Assembly: GCA_021772775.1 (NCBI GenBank)
Contig: JAJFLH010000035.1
Coordinates: 217,154-281,153 of the forward strand
Length of the DNA stretch: 64,000 nucleotides
Direction of reading: 5' to 3'
Source of the DNA: Mariprofundus sp.
GTDB lineage: Bacteria > Pseudomonadota > Zetaproteobacteria > Mariprofundales > Mariprofundaceae
The notes under the pieces are model-generated. The model worked only from the letters and a program-made list of their open reading frames with translations, was not told the DNA's origin and did not search any database. This document shows, in pieces, positions 1 through 8,079 of the stretch; within the stretch, counting starts at the first letter, position 1, and the number at the start of each line of letters is the position of its first letter. A program made the position numbers and the translations under genes.

Positions 1-2
1 AC

Positions 3-485
3 CACTCTTCTCCTGTAGAGATTAGCGAACTACACGGGAATATTTCTCAACTCACCAACAAATCCGGAAAACCTGCTATACTCAGAGAAGTTCCGTTGAT
101 TTCATCGATTCAGGCTGGTGAATGGGGTGATGTAGTTGATAACTATAATGTTGGTGAGGGCGTTGAAATGATGCTCTGCCCGGTTAATCATAGCGAGAAC
201 ACATTTGCTCTTATGGTGGATGGTGATTCAATGACTTCGCCTTATCCAGGACAGAAGAGCTACCCACATGGCACAATAATTTACGTTGACCCTATGCGTC
301 AAATAGAGCTCGGTGATCGTGTTGTTGCAAAGGTGAATCAAGACAATAAAGCCACATTCAAGGTGCTGGCAGAGGATGCAGGACAGCGATTCTTGAAGCC
401 ACTTAACCCGCAATACAAAAACATTGAGATTAACGGCAACTGCCGAATCGTCGGCAAAGTTATCGGCGCGTTTACGCCGGAGTAG
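3..485 (+). CDS. S24/LexA-like phage repressor, C-terminal part (truncated by window start)
   Basis: Frame is open upstream of the listed TTG start to the window edge (HSSPVEISELHGNISQLTNKSGKPAILREVPLISSIQAGEW). FALMVDGDSMTSPYPGQKSYPHGTIIYVDP...GDRVVAKVN resembles an S24 peptidase Ser/Lys region. Confidence 0.8.
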   Translation, partial: HSSPVEISELHGNISQLTNKSGKPAILREVPLISSIQAGEWGDVVDNYNVGEGVEMMLCPVNHSENTFALMVDGDSMTSPYPGQKSYPHGTIIYVDPMRQIELGDRVVAKVNQDNKATFKVLAEDAGQRFLKPLNPQYKNIEINGNCRIVGKVIGAFTPE

Positions 486-489
486 TATC

Positions 490-1227
490 TTGACCATATC
501 GCTGTTTACCTTAGACGCTACCAAACAAGAGCCAAAACCTTCAGGGGGCTTGGACGCACAAGGCATTGTTATTGCAGAAGACGGCCTCCCATACCTTTTA
601 AAAAAACCAACGGAAGACAACCCAACGATGGCTGCTAATGAATGGCTATGCTGTAAGATAGCATCCCAGTGCACCGTCCCTTCTCCTACTGTTGCCAAAT
701 TGAACTATAATGGTGAAAAGTGCGTAGGAATAAGAATCGAAGGCGGCACATCTGATGATTACACTGACCCTAATGATGTTCAAATATCTTCTGACTACCA
801 CACCCCTTCGGCATTAAATACTGTCTGCTCTGCAGCTGTTATTGATTTGTTTTTATACAACCCAGATCGTCATCTAAACAACTTCATGACACGCAGAAGT
901 ATTGCTGGAACAAGTATGTTTGCTATTGATTATAGTCGTGCATTTCTAAGTAATTGGCCACTCCCTCCAGTCAGCGAAATAAAAACCACTCCTACCATGC
1001 AAACTCTCTTATTTACGATTAAACTAAACGGTCGCAAAGACACGACAGCCATAGAACGAGTGTGCAACAAAATGGATAAAATAAGCACCGATATGATGCA
1101 ATTATGGATAAATGAGATGCCCGCCCCGTGGTTATCTGATAAACTTCGATGTTCAACAATCGAATGGTTCGACTCCGAGAAAGACAAGCGTATGGATGAA
1201 GTGAAGGAGGTTCTTAATGAAATATGA
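490..1227 (+). CDS. HipA-like kinase family protein
   Basis: LLKKPTEDNPTMAANEWLCCKIASQCTVPSPTV and LFLYNPDRHLNNFMTR...FAIDYSRAF resemble HipA-type ATP-binding/catalytic motifs. The track start at 424 overlaps the repressor; a TTG at 490 in the same frame is more plausible. Confidence 0.65.
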   Translation: MTISLFTLDATKQEPKPSGGLDAQGIVIAEDGLPYLLKKPTEDNPTMAANEWLCCKIASQCTVPSPTVAKLNYNGEKCVGIRIEGGTSDDYTDPNDVQISSDYHTPSALNTVCSAAVIDLFLYNPDRHLNNFMTRRSIAGTSMFAIDYSRAFLSNWPLPPVSEIKTTPTMQTLLFTIKLNGRKDTTAIERVCNKMDKISTDMMQLWINEMPAPWLSDKLRCSTIEWFDSEKDKRMDEVKEVLNEI

Positions 1228-2029
1228 ATACCAGATCATCTTGCTAGAGCCCGACATGCTTCGGGGAGAAAGAATCAACATAGGTGTGTTGATTTACAAG
1301 AACGGCATGGCAGATATTCGTATGCCTGTATCCCTTCCAAAACTCCGTGCGATTGACCCTGCCTTTACTCCGCTGGCTATTGAGAAGGCAAAAGCAACGC
1401 TTGCTGAGCTTGCCTCTGTTGATATTAAATTATTCAAAGACATATCGCAAAATCTTGGATCACTTCACACATCAACTATTGGCTGGTTCGCTGCAAAATC
1501 AGAAAAGGAATACGAAGAGCAGGTGAAATATATCCTGGTTAATCGCATACACGCCCCTGTTAGGAAAACAAAGAGGGTTGGTGTGTCTAGACTAGTAGGC
1601 TCATTGAAAAAAGAATTTAAAGCAAAAGGATTTCTCAGCGAGTCCATTGATGATATAGATAAACATAGAATCATTCCCGGATTTACTATCTCAGAAGAAG
1701 AAGGCTTAAAAGCCGACTTTGCATATAAGAACGGGGTCTTTCATGTCACCACCGTCGCGGATTTGAGAGCAAAGTCATCTACCTTAACCCAGAAGCAAGG
1801 GCGAGGTGCACTAAAGGCGATCACAATGCTTAAGGGTAAAGAGAAGTTAGGTGGAAAAGCTTATGCGGTTTATGCGGCGACACAATCAGAAGAAAGGTTG
1901 GTGCAGCCTGTCATTTCAATGCTAGACGAGTTTTCCGATGGTAATATATACAACTATATGAGTAGTTCTGACATGACTTCATATCACAATATAGTAGCCG
2001 ACCACTTGAACCATCCTGCAATGCATTAA
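1217..2029 (+). CDS. DUF3037-like protein
   Basis: N-terminus MKYEYQIILLEPDMLRGERINIGVLIYKNG is typical of DUF3037. Start overlaps the HipA-like stop by 11 bp (coupled genes). Confidence 0.65.
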   Translation: MKYEYQIILLEPDMLRGERINIGVLIYKNGMADIRMPVSLPKLRAIDPAFTPLAIEKAKATLAELASVDIKLFKDISQNLGSLHTSTIGWFAAKSEKEYEEQVKYILVNRIHAPVRKTKRVGVSRLVGSLKKEFKAKGFLSESIDDIDKHRIIPGFTISEEEGLKADFAYKNGVFHVTTVADLRAKSSTLTQKQGRGALKAITMLKGKEKLGGKAYAVYAATQSEERLVQPVISMLDEFSDGNIYNYMSSSDMTSYHNIVADHLNHPAMH

Positions 2030-2039
2030 CTGCAGCAAT

Positions 2040-2321
2040 ATGGATCTTCTATGGGTAGGGCTAATTTTAGTTGGTTCATTTCTGATTGTATTTATACCAT
2101 CATTCTCTGGCCTCTTGAATCCAGTGTATTCAGTCTGGAGCAAGATCTACAAAAAAGGTATAAGCAGTAAATATCCGGTTATATTCCTTTCATTCATCAT
2201 GATAGTCCCAATGCTTATTGCGCTTGAGATATCTTATTTTAACGAGCTTATCTTCGCAGCTGTCTTCGGAAGTGTTTTTGGCTTTTGCTTTGGCTTTATG
2301 AAATACAGTGAATATCGTTAA
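2040..2321 (+). CDS. small membrane protein
   Basis: Multiple hydrophobic segments; co-directional with preceding pair. Confidence 0.5.
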   Translation: MDLLWVGLILVGSFLIVFIPSFSGLLNPVYSVWSKIYKKGISSKYPVIFLSFIMIVPMLIALEISYFNELIFAAVFGSVFGFCFGFMKYSEYR

Positions 2322-2350
2322 CCACCACCCCTTCCTTTAATATTTAATTA

Positions 2351-2379
2351 GACCCTGCTTCGGCGGGGTCTTTTTTTTG
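2351..2379 (+). terminator. rho-independent terminator
   Basis: gaccctgcttcggcggggtc followed by tttttttt. Confidence 0.8.
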
Positions 2380-2407
2380 CCCAAAATCTCCCGTCTCAAA
2401 GTAAATA

Positions 2408-2450
2408 TAGCGTTTCGCTATTGACATATCACATAGCTTATCGCTATACT
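2408..2450 (+). promoter_or_regulatory. early phage promoter with two operator-like dyads
   Basis: TTGACA (2421-2426), 18-nt spacer, TATACT (2445-2450). Dyads tagcgtttcgcta (2408-2420) and tagcttatcgcta (2434-2446) overlap both hexamers. Confidence 0.65.
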
Positions 2451-2520
2451 TCGCCATGTCGGAGAGACAATACGCCAACAAGGTATTTGCCAGATAAGAC
2501 ACGGGGAAATGGAGGCGGTT

Positions 2521-2805
2521 ATGGGCTTAGATTCATATGGCGACTGGATACACACAGATGATGCAGCTGAAGAGCTGAGGAGTGATGAAGACTTTCTTGG
2601 CAATGTTATCGAAGCATTGCGAAAATCATCATCTGCATCTTACGCAGATCAGAATGAAGTAATCGGAATCGCTATTCACTGCGATGCGATGGCTGTTCAT
2701 GAAGCCTTTCTGGATAAACTAACGGGTGATCAAATGGACAGTGCAGAATCTGCAAGCACAGTGATTGATCTCGGCAACTCATCTGATTGGAGGATTGCGA
2801 CATGA
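2521..2805 (+). CDS. hypothetical phage protein
   Basis: ORF with RBS-like ggaggcgg before ATG 2521; overlaps next gene by ATGA. Confidence 0.5.
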   Translation: MGLDSYGDWIHTDDAAEELRSDEDFLGNVIEALRKSSSASYADQNEVIGIAIHCDAMAVHEAFLDKLTGDQMDSAESASTVIDLGNSSDWRIAT

Positions 2806-2975
2806 TCACTGTACATAATGTTGAGTCAGTAGAGATAAAGCACAGACGTATCTTGCGCGGCAAACCATGCCATTTCGATGTAGTTGAGATGGTTATCAAA
2901 ACGACTGACGGTGATCAACGGATCAGACTAGAAACTGAAAGAATGGATCTATCTTTCAGGGAGGTTAAATCATGA
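2802..2975 (+). CDS. hypothetical small phage protein
   Basis: ATGA overlaps at both ends. Confidence 0.5.
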   Translation: MITVHNVESVEIKHRRILRGKPCHFDVVEMVIKTTDGDQRIRLETERMDLSFREVKS

Positions 2976-3073
2976 TCAAGTCACTAATTAAGCGACTTTT
3001 CTGCAAGCGCACAACTTACAGTTACATAACACTCAAATCAGGTCAGATGATGGCAGTTGAGGTGTATAGATGA
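2972..3073 (+). CDS. micro-ORF MIKSLIKRLFCKRTTYSYITLKSGQMMAVEVYR
   Basis: ATGA overlap with 2802-2975 and with 3070-3165; absent from ORF track. Confidence 0.35.
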   Translation: MIKSLIKRLFCKRTTYSYITLKSGQMMAVEVYR

Positions 3074-3165
3074 ACCCCGAACTAATTGCAGCCATATTAT
3101 TAACCGGATCGTGCTTATCCATGCTCTACGCAGCCGAACTATTTTCAAGGCACCCGAAGAAATGA
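3070..3165 (+). CDS. micro-ORF MNPELIAAILLTGSCLSMLYAAELFSRHPKK, single TM-like
   Basis: ATGA overlaps with both neighbours; hydrophobic segment; absent from ORF track. Confidence 0.4.
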   Translation: MNPELIAAILLTGSCLSMLYAAELFSRHPKK

Positions 3166-3284
3166 AAGCGCTAGAGATATTCTTCGCTTTTTTACCAGCG
3201 ATAATAATTGGTCTGATATTGATACATAACGAAAAAAAGAAACTACTAACTGAGTACAACCCTTGGGGTACAGGAGGAAGGTAA
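3162..3284 (+). CDS. micro-ORF MKALEIFFAFLPAIIIGLILIHNEKKKLLTEYNPWGTGGR, single TM-like
   Basis: ATGA overlap; hydrophobic segment; in frame within track ORF 3057-3284. Confidence 0.4.
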   Translation: MKALEIFFAFLPAIIIGLILIHNEKKKLLTEYNPWGTGGR

Positions 3285-3285
3285 A

Positions 3286-4215
3286 ATGAGTGAACAAGAA
3301 GTGATGGTAATGGAAAATTCAACAGTGGCGATGTTGAATAAATCAGAGATCGACCAGCAGATATCCACTGCAAAAAAATACCCACGATCAATTAAAACAT
3401 TCCGTGATGAAACTTTAGCAATGGTAACACTTAATGAAGGTGTAGCAGCTGAGTGTATTTATTCACTTCCGCGTGGTGGAAAGACAATTGAAGGGCCAAG
3501 TGCGCGATTTGCTGAAGTTGTCGCATCGGCCTGGGGCAACAGCAGGGTTGGTGCAAGAGTAGTAAGCGATCAAGGTAACTTTGTAACAGCTCAAGGTGTG
3601 TTCCATGATCTTGAAAAGAACGTAGCTATCACCTATGAAGTGCAGCGCCGTATTACTGACCGAAACGGCAGACGATACAGCGATGATATGATTGTTGTTA
3701 CCGCAAACGCTGCTTGTTCAGTCGCATTGAGGAACGCCATTTTAAAAGGTGTGCCTAAAGCTTTCTGGTCTGAAATGTATTCAGCTGCGCGATCAACCGT
3801 TATGGGTGATTTCCAGACACTGGCAAATCGCCGTGCTGAAGCCTTAAAGGCATTCATGAAATACGGAGTATCACAAGAGCAGATCTGCGCAACCCTTGGC
3901 GTTGCAGGCGTTGAAGATATCGGACTTGAAAACCTCGTAACACTTCGCGGGATGCTGACTGCCATTAAAGATGGTGACACAACCCCAGAACAGGCATTTG
4001 CACCACAAAACACCACCAGCGCCGGAGATCATAAAAAAGATGATCGAAAAGCATGTACTGCTGAGGCGTTTGAATCCAAGAGTGTTGATTGGAAAAAGGT
4101 GATTATTGCCAATAAGAAAACTCCTGCTGCATTAATCGCCACCATTGAAACAAAGGAAACTTTGTCAGATGAACAAAAACTAACAATTGAGTCTTGGGCT
4201 CACGAAAACGATTAA
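3286..4215 (+). CDS. phage recombination-associated protein (usual partner of YqaJ exonuclease; putative annealing function)
   Basis: KYPRSIKTFRDETLAM...LPRGGKTIEGPSARFAEVVASAWGN pattern recalled from phage proteins next to YqaJ/exonuclease genes; immediately upstream of the exonuclease here. Confidence 0.5.
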   Translation: MSEQEVMVMENSTVAMLNKSEIDQQISTAKKYPRSIKTFRDETLAMVTLNEGVAAECIYSLPRGGKTIEGPSARFAEVVASAWGNSRVGARVVSDQGNFVTAQGVFHDLEKNVAITYEVQRRITDRNGRRYSDDMIVVTANAACSVALRNAILKGVPKAFWSEMYSAARSTVMGDFQTLANRRAEALKAFMKYGVSQEQICATLGVAGVEDIGLENLVTLRGMLTAIKDGDTTPEQAFAPQNTTSAGDHKKDDRKACTAEAFESKSVDWKKVIIANKKTPAALIATIETKETLSDEQKLTIESWAHEND

Positions 4216-4226
4216 GGAGCTATAAA

Positions 4227-5942
4227 ATGGACACACTTGCATTAGTACAAGGTACAAAAGAATGGCACGAACACCGATTATCCTGTGACAATGCCAGTGA
4301 ATCTGCGGCAATGCTTGGACTGGATAAGAACACCACGCGCGACGAGTTAATTCACATGGTCGCTACTGGTGATGAAAAAGAGTTTAGCGACTATGTTAAG
4401 GAGCGTATTTTCAAGCCAGGGCATGAAGTTGAAGCCATGGCACGTGTAATTATTGAGCAGGAGATTGGTGAAGATTTATACACAGTAACTGGCGTTAAAG
4501 GTTTGCTCTCTGCAAGCTTTGACGGTCTTACCATGCTTGAAGATGAAGATATCGCCTTTGAGCACAAGCAGTGGAATGAAGAATTAGCGGCACTGGTTGC
4601 GCAAGGCATCGTACCAGATACGCACATGCCACAATTGCAACAGCAGTTGATGGTATCTGAAGCAAAAAAGGTGATCTTTGTTGTGTCTGATGGCACAAAA
4701 GAAAAACGTGAAAAAGTAGAAGTATTTCCTGACCCTGTGTGGTTTGAGCGTATTCGCGCCGGATGGGTCCAGTTCCATAAAGATATTGAAGACTACACGC
4801 CACAAGTTGAAGTAGTTAAACCTACAGCAAATGTAATTGAAACGCTGCCTGCCCTTGTTGTGCATATTGATGGCGTTGTTAAATCATCCAACCTTGCAGC
4901 GTACAAAAAAACAGCACTGGCATTCATCGATGATATCAAAACAGATCTTAAAACAGATCAAGATTTTGCCGATGCCGCCAGCACCATCACATTCTGCACT
5001 AAAGCAGAAAAGGAATTGGACTTAATCAAAAAGCAGGCGCTTGGTCAGACTGCAACCATTTCTGAGCTATTCAATACAATGGACACATTGAAAGAGAATA
5101 TGAGAAAAAAACGTCTTGAACTCAATTCAATCGTTACAGCTAAAAAGAAAGAGATACGCGGAAGCATACTTTTTGAAGCACAATCTGAGCTTAAAGAACA
5201 TATTATTTCAATAAACAAGCGCGTCATGAATTACATGCCGGAAATAAGTGCCGACTTTGCAAGTGCAATGAAGGGCAAGAAAACAGTCAATTCTCTCAGA
5301 TCTGCCTGCAATGATCTGCTCGCTACAACTAAAATCACTGCGAACGCAACGGCTGACAGCCTTGAAGCTAACTTAAAAATCATCAATGAGCTTGGAGAGG
5401 GATATTCATTCCTACTCAATGATGTTGCACAGATCATCCACAAAGATGCAGATGATTTAACGATGCTGATCAATGCTCGCATAGCTGAACACAAGCAGGC
5501 CGAAGAGAAACGCCTGGAAGCTGAGCGTGAGCAGATCCGAAAGGAAGAGGAAGCCAAAGCAGCAGCTAAAGCTGAAGAAGAAGCTAAGCGCATTCAAGCA
5601 GAACGAGAACAGATCCGAAAGGAAGAGGAAGCCAAAGCAGCAGCTAAAGCAGCAGCTAAAGCTGAAGAAGAAGCTAAGGTAACAGCAGAAGCCGCAAAAG
5701 AAGCCGTGCATGCACAAGCGCCAGATCAGGAAAAACCTGATGAACCGCAGCAAGTACAGCCAGAAACAACATCAAAGGTTGTTCCACTTCCGTCAAAGGC
5801 ACCCGCACAGCAGCCAGTAAAATCACTCATGGAAGATATAGCCCATTGGTGTGACGCATGGTGCATACCTGCAGGAGGTTGTTACGAACTAACCGAAATT
5901 CTAAAAGAACACATGCCGGAGCAAGCAACACGCAAGGCATAA
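4227..5942 (+). CDS. YqaJ-like viral recombinase/exonuclease with long C-terminal coiled-coil extension
   Basis: MDTLALVQGTKEWHEHRLSCDNASESAAMLGLD and FEHKQWNEELAALVAQG...HMPQLQQQLMV fit YqaJ/lambda-exonuclease family motifs; RBS aaggag before ATG 4227 (track start 4194 is earlier). Confidence 0.75.
   Translation: MDTLALVQGTKEWHEHRLSCDNASESAAMLGLDKNTTRDELIHMVATGDEKEFSDYVKERIFKPGHEVEAMARVIIEQEIGEDLYTVTGVKGLLSASFDGLTMLEDEDIAFEHKQWNEELAALVAQGIVPDTHMPQLQQQLMVSEAKKVIFVVSDGTKEKREKVEVFPDPVWFERIRAGWVQFHKDIEDYTPQVEVVKPTANVIETLPALVVHIDGVVKSSNLAAYKKTALAFIDDIKTDLKTDQDFADAASTITFCTKAEKELDLIKKQALGQTATISELFNTMDTLKENMRKKRLELNSIVTAKKKEIRGSILFEAQSELKEHIISINKRVMNYMPEISADFASAMKGKKTVNSLRSACNDLLATTKITANATADSLEANLKIINELGEGYSFLLNDVAQIIHKDADDLTMLINARIAEHKQAEEKRLEAEREQIRKEEEAKAAAKAEEEAKRIQAEREQIRKEEEAKAAAKAAAKAEEEAKVTAEAAKEAVHAQAPDQEKPDEPQQVQPETTSKVVPLPSKAPAQQPVKSLMEDIAHWCDAWCIPAGGCYELTEILKEHMPEQATRKA
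5521..5682 (+). repeat. tandem duplication coding EREQIRKEEEAKAAAKAEEEAK
   Basis: cagatccgaaaggaagaggaagccaaagcagcagctaaag occurs twice in tandem inside the YqaJ-like gene. Confidence 0.85.
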
Positions 5943-6024
5943 CCAGTTCCGCGCCGGCCCTCCCTCCCCCTCCCAGCCGGCGCGGTTTTTATTATGTAGG
6001 GGAGATCATTTTAAGGAGAAACAC

Positions 6025-6147
6025 ATGTTCAAGAACGTCCACTTTTACAGTATCGAAGATACAGCAAACCTCAACCTCTACACTCTAAACGCCGCTTTAG
6101 TCAATCGATTGTCCCATGGAATCGGTCAGATGGAAACGCTGCCGTGA
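6025..6147 (+). CDS. 40-aa ORF, possible truncated RdgC-like N-terminus
   Basis: MFKNVHFYSIEDTANLNLYTLNAALVNRLSHGIGQMETLP with RBS aaggag. Weak resemblance to RdgC start (WFKN..Y). Confidence 0.3.
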   Translation: MFKNVHFYSIEDTANLNLYTLNAALVNRLSHGIGQMETLP

Positions 6148-6449
6148 GCTATGACGAACATACGGAGTGTGTATCAATGGATGATTCAACCGTAGCAGGA
6201 AGGCGTGTTGAAAAGCCACTGCTTGAACTTCAGCAGGCCGCATTCACCCTTATTGAAGATGAGAACCTGTCGGCGCATCCGAACTCGGCTGTCATCGATG
6301 TGCTTTGCGATCTGGTTCGCCTGATCAGAGAGCATTCGGACTATGTGCAGGGCGGCCGCAGCTGTGTCGATAATCAGCGCCTTATTCTTGAGGCACAAGG
6401 CCACGCGCAGGAAGACGAAGACCAAGCCATTGAGGAAACGCTGCCGTGA
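6144..6449 (+). CDS. hypothetical phage protein
   Basis: ORF 101 aa; GTG start overlaps previous TGA (GTGA). Confidence 0.5.
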   Translation: MSYDEHTECVSMDDSTVAGRRVEKPLLELQQAAFTLIEDENLSAHPNSAVIDVLCDLVRLIREHSDYVQGGRSCVDNQRLILEAQGHAQEDEDQAIEETLP

Positions 6450-6589
6450 TATGCAGCATATGCGGGTCGAATGTCGAATGGAAAGGCAAGATTTCTGCCT
6501 TAACGCACACTGAATGTAGCAAATGTGGGGCGATTAATTGCCAATTAACTGAACCAGAAGAAGCGGCGGAAGAAACAGAGGAAGATTAA
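6446..6589 (+). CDS. 47-aa Cys4 zinc-ribbon-like protein
   Basis: (M)ICSICGSNVEWKGKISALTHTECSKCGAINCQLTEPEEAAEETEED; GTGA overlap with previous ORF; missing from ORF track. Confidence 0.4.
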   Translation: MICSICGSNVEWKGKISALTHTECSKCGAINCQLTEPEEAAEETEED

Positions 6590-6644
6590 AACATGATCCC
6601 TGAACCTGGTGATGAAGATTTAAAAGAGTGGAAAAGGAGATGAA

Positions 6645-7088
6645 ATGCAGGTAATCAAAAAATATAAAGCTGATGATGGCGTTGAGTTTTTAGATGCCAA
6701 TAAATGCAAGGAACATGAAGCTAATTGTAAACTCGCAAAAGTAATTATGAGCTCCTTACTAGTTAAGCCTGACAGCATCGATTTCTCAAATGGTCATGGT
6801 TACATTCAACACGACAGAAGCGAAGTCCTTAACACGCGTAATAGGTTTCTAGAATTCATTAAAAGATATACAGACCACAAATGGGTGCAAGCCACCATAG
6901 ATGGTGGCACTGATGTTCATCCATCCTATGTGGACCGGATGCTTGGCGAATCCGTCCCAACATCAATTTGGAAACATTGGCATCGCTTTTCTTGCATTGA
7001 TTCACAGTTCAGAGAATGGGGCCAGCCGTTCTACGCAAACCACCCTGAGGGTGCCAAACAAATACAACTCAACAGGGAAGGAGAATAA
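6645..7088 (+). CDS. hypothetical phage protein
   Basis: ORF 147 aa preceded by aaaggagatg. Confidence 0.5.
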   Translation: MQVIKKYKADDGVEFLDANKCKEHEANCKLAKVIMSSLLVKPDSIDFSNGHGYIQHDRSEVLNTRNRFLEFIKRYTDHKWVQATIDGGTDVHPSYVDRMLGESVPTSIWKHWHRFSCIDSQFREWGQPFYANHPEGAKQIQLNREGE

Positions 7089-7601
7089 ATGCTAAATAAA
7101 GTGATGTTGATGTATTCAGGCGGTATGAGCATGCCCGATATCGCCAAGGCAATGGATACATCATATTCAAAGGTGCGGAACATGCTTGTGAAGACCGGTG
7201 TCGAGTTAAGGTCTAGGGCTGACGCTGTGCGCTTAGCCGTGAGTCAGGGGAAGCGCGGAAAAGGAAACACAACACCGAGAACTGAAGAACAAAAAAGGAA
7301 AACAAGTGAGTCTCGCAAGGCTTGGAGTGAAAGGAACGCAAAAGGTAAACGAATATCTCATTCTGGATATGTTGAATACACAACGGGCAAACACAAAGGA
7401 AGGTCTGAGCATGTTGTTGCAATAGAGCATGAGATTGGAAGGAGTCTATTGAAAGGTGAATGTGTGCATCACAAAGATGGAAATAAGATGAACAACTCAC
7501 TATCCAACCTGCAATTGATGACCATCTCTGATCACACATCACTACACGCTAAAGAGAATATCAAAAAAAGAAAAAGAGACAGCAAAGGAAGGCTTATATG
7601 A
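7089..7601 (+). CDS. HNH endonuclease with N-terminal HTH-like region
   Basis: [31 protein letters not shown] is a clear HNH motif; N-terminal [25 protein letters not shown] looks HTH-like. Confidence 0.8.
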   Translation: MLNKVMLMYSGGMSMPDIAKAMDTSYSKVRNMLVKTGVELRSRADAVRLAVSQGKRGKGNTTPRTEEQKRKTSESRKAWSERNAKGKRISHSGYVEYTTGKHKGRSEHVVAIEHEIGRSLLKGECVHHKDGNKMNNSLSNLQLMTISDHTSLHAKENIKKRKRDSKGRLI

Positions 7602-8038
7602 AAAACCTTGTAATTTTAATCGGAAACCTTGGTGCAGATCCAGAAACCCGCTTTCTTCAAGACGGCACATGCGTATGCAATCTTCGCCTGGCAACCACGG
7701 AGAAGTTTAAAAAAGATGGTGAGCAGGTTGAGAAAACTGAATGGCACCGTGTAGTTCTTTGGGGCCGCCTGGGTGAGATCGCTAACCAGTACCTTACAAA
7801 GGGTTCGAAGTGCTACATCGAAGGCAAGATCGAAACACGCAAATGGACCAACAAAGATGGGCAGGATCAATACACGACAGAAATTCGTGGTTCAGAAATG
7901 AAAATGCTTGGTGGTGGTTCCAGTCAGGGCGGCGGATATTCTAATCAGGGTGGTGGTTCTGCACCGAAGAACAACGATCCATTTTCCGGCGGCCCAGACT
8001 TTTGCGATGTTCCAGTGGACTCAGACATCCCATTCTGA
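7598..8038 (+). CDS. ssb: single-stranded DNA-binding protein
   Basis: [80 protein letters not shown] and C-terminal DSDIPF. Confidence 0.95.
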   Translation: MKNLVILIGNLGADPETRFLQDGTCVCNLRLATTEKFKKDGEQVEKTEWHRVVLWGRLGEIANQYLTKGSKCYIEGKIETRKWTNKDGQDQYTTEIRGSEMKMLGGGSSQGGGYSNQGGGSAPKNNDPFSGGPDFCDVPVDSDIPF

Positions 8039-8079
8039 CCCTTACCATATAAAACACCAATAAATAAAAGGAGAATGAT

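Noticed and set aside
228-698. Minus-strand ORF 156 aa over the repressor/HipA-like genes
   Set aside because: Opposes two well-supported coding frames; no RBS or domain.
5521-5682. Repeat in YqaJ gene as a CRISPR-like array
   Set aside because: Repeats are coding, in frame, contiguous and lack unique spacers; simple internal duplication.
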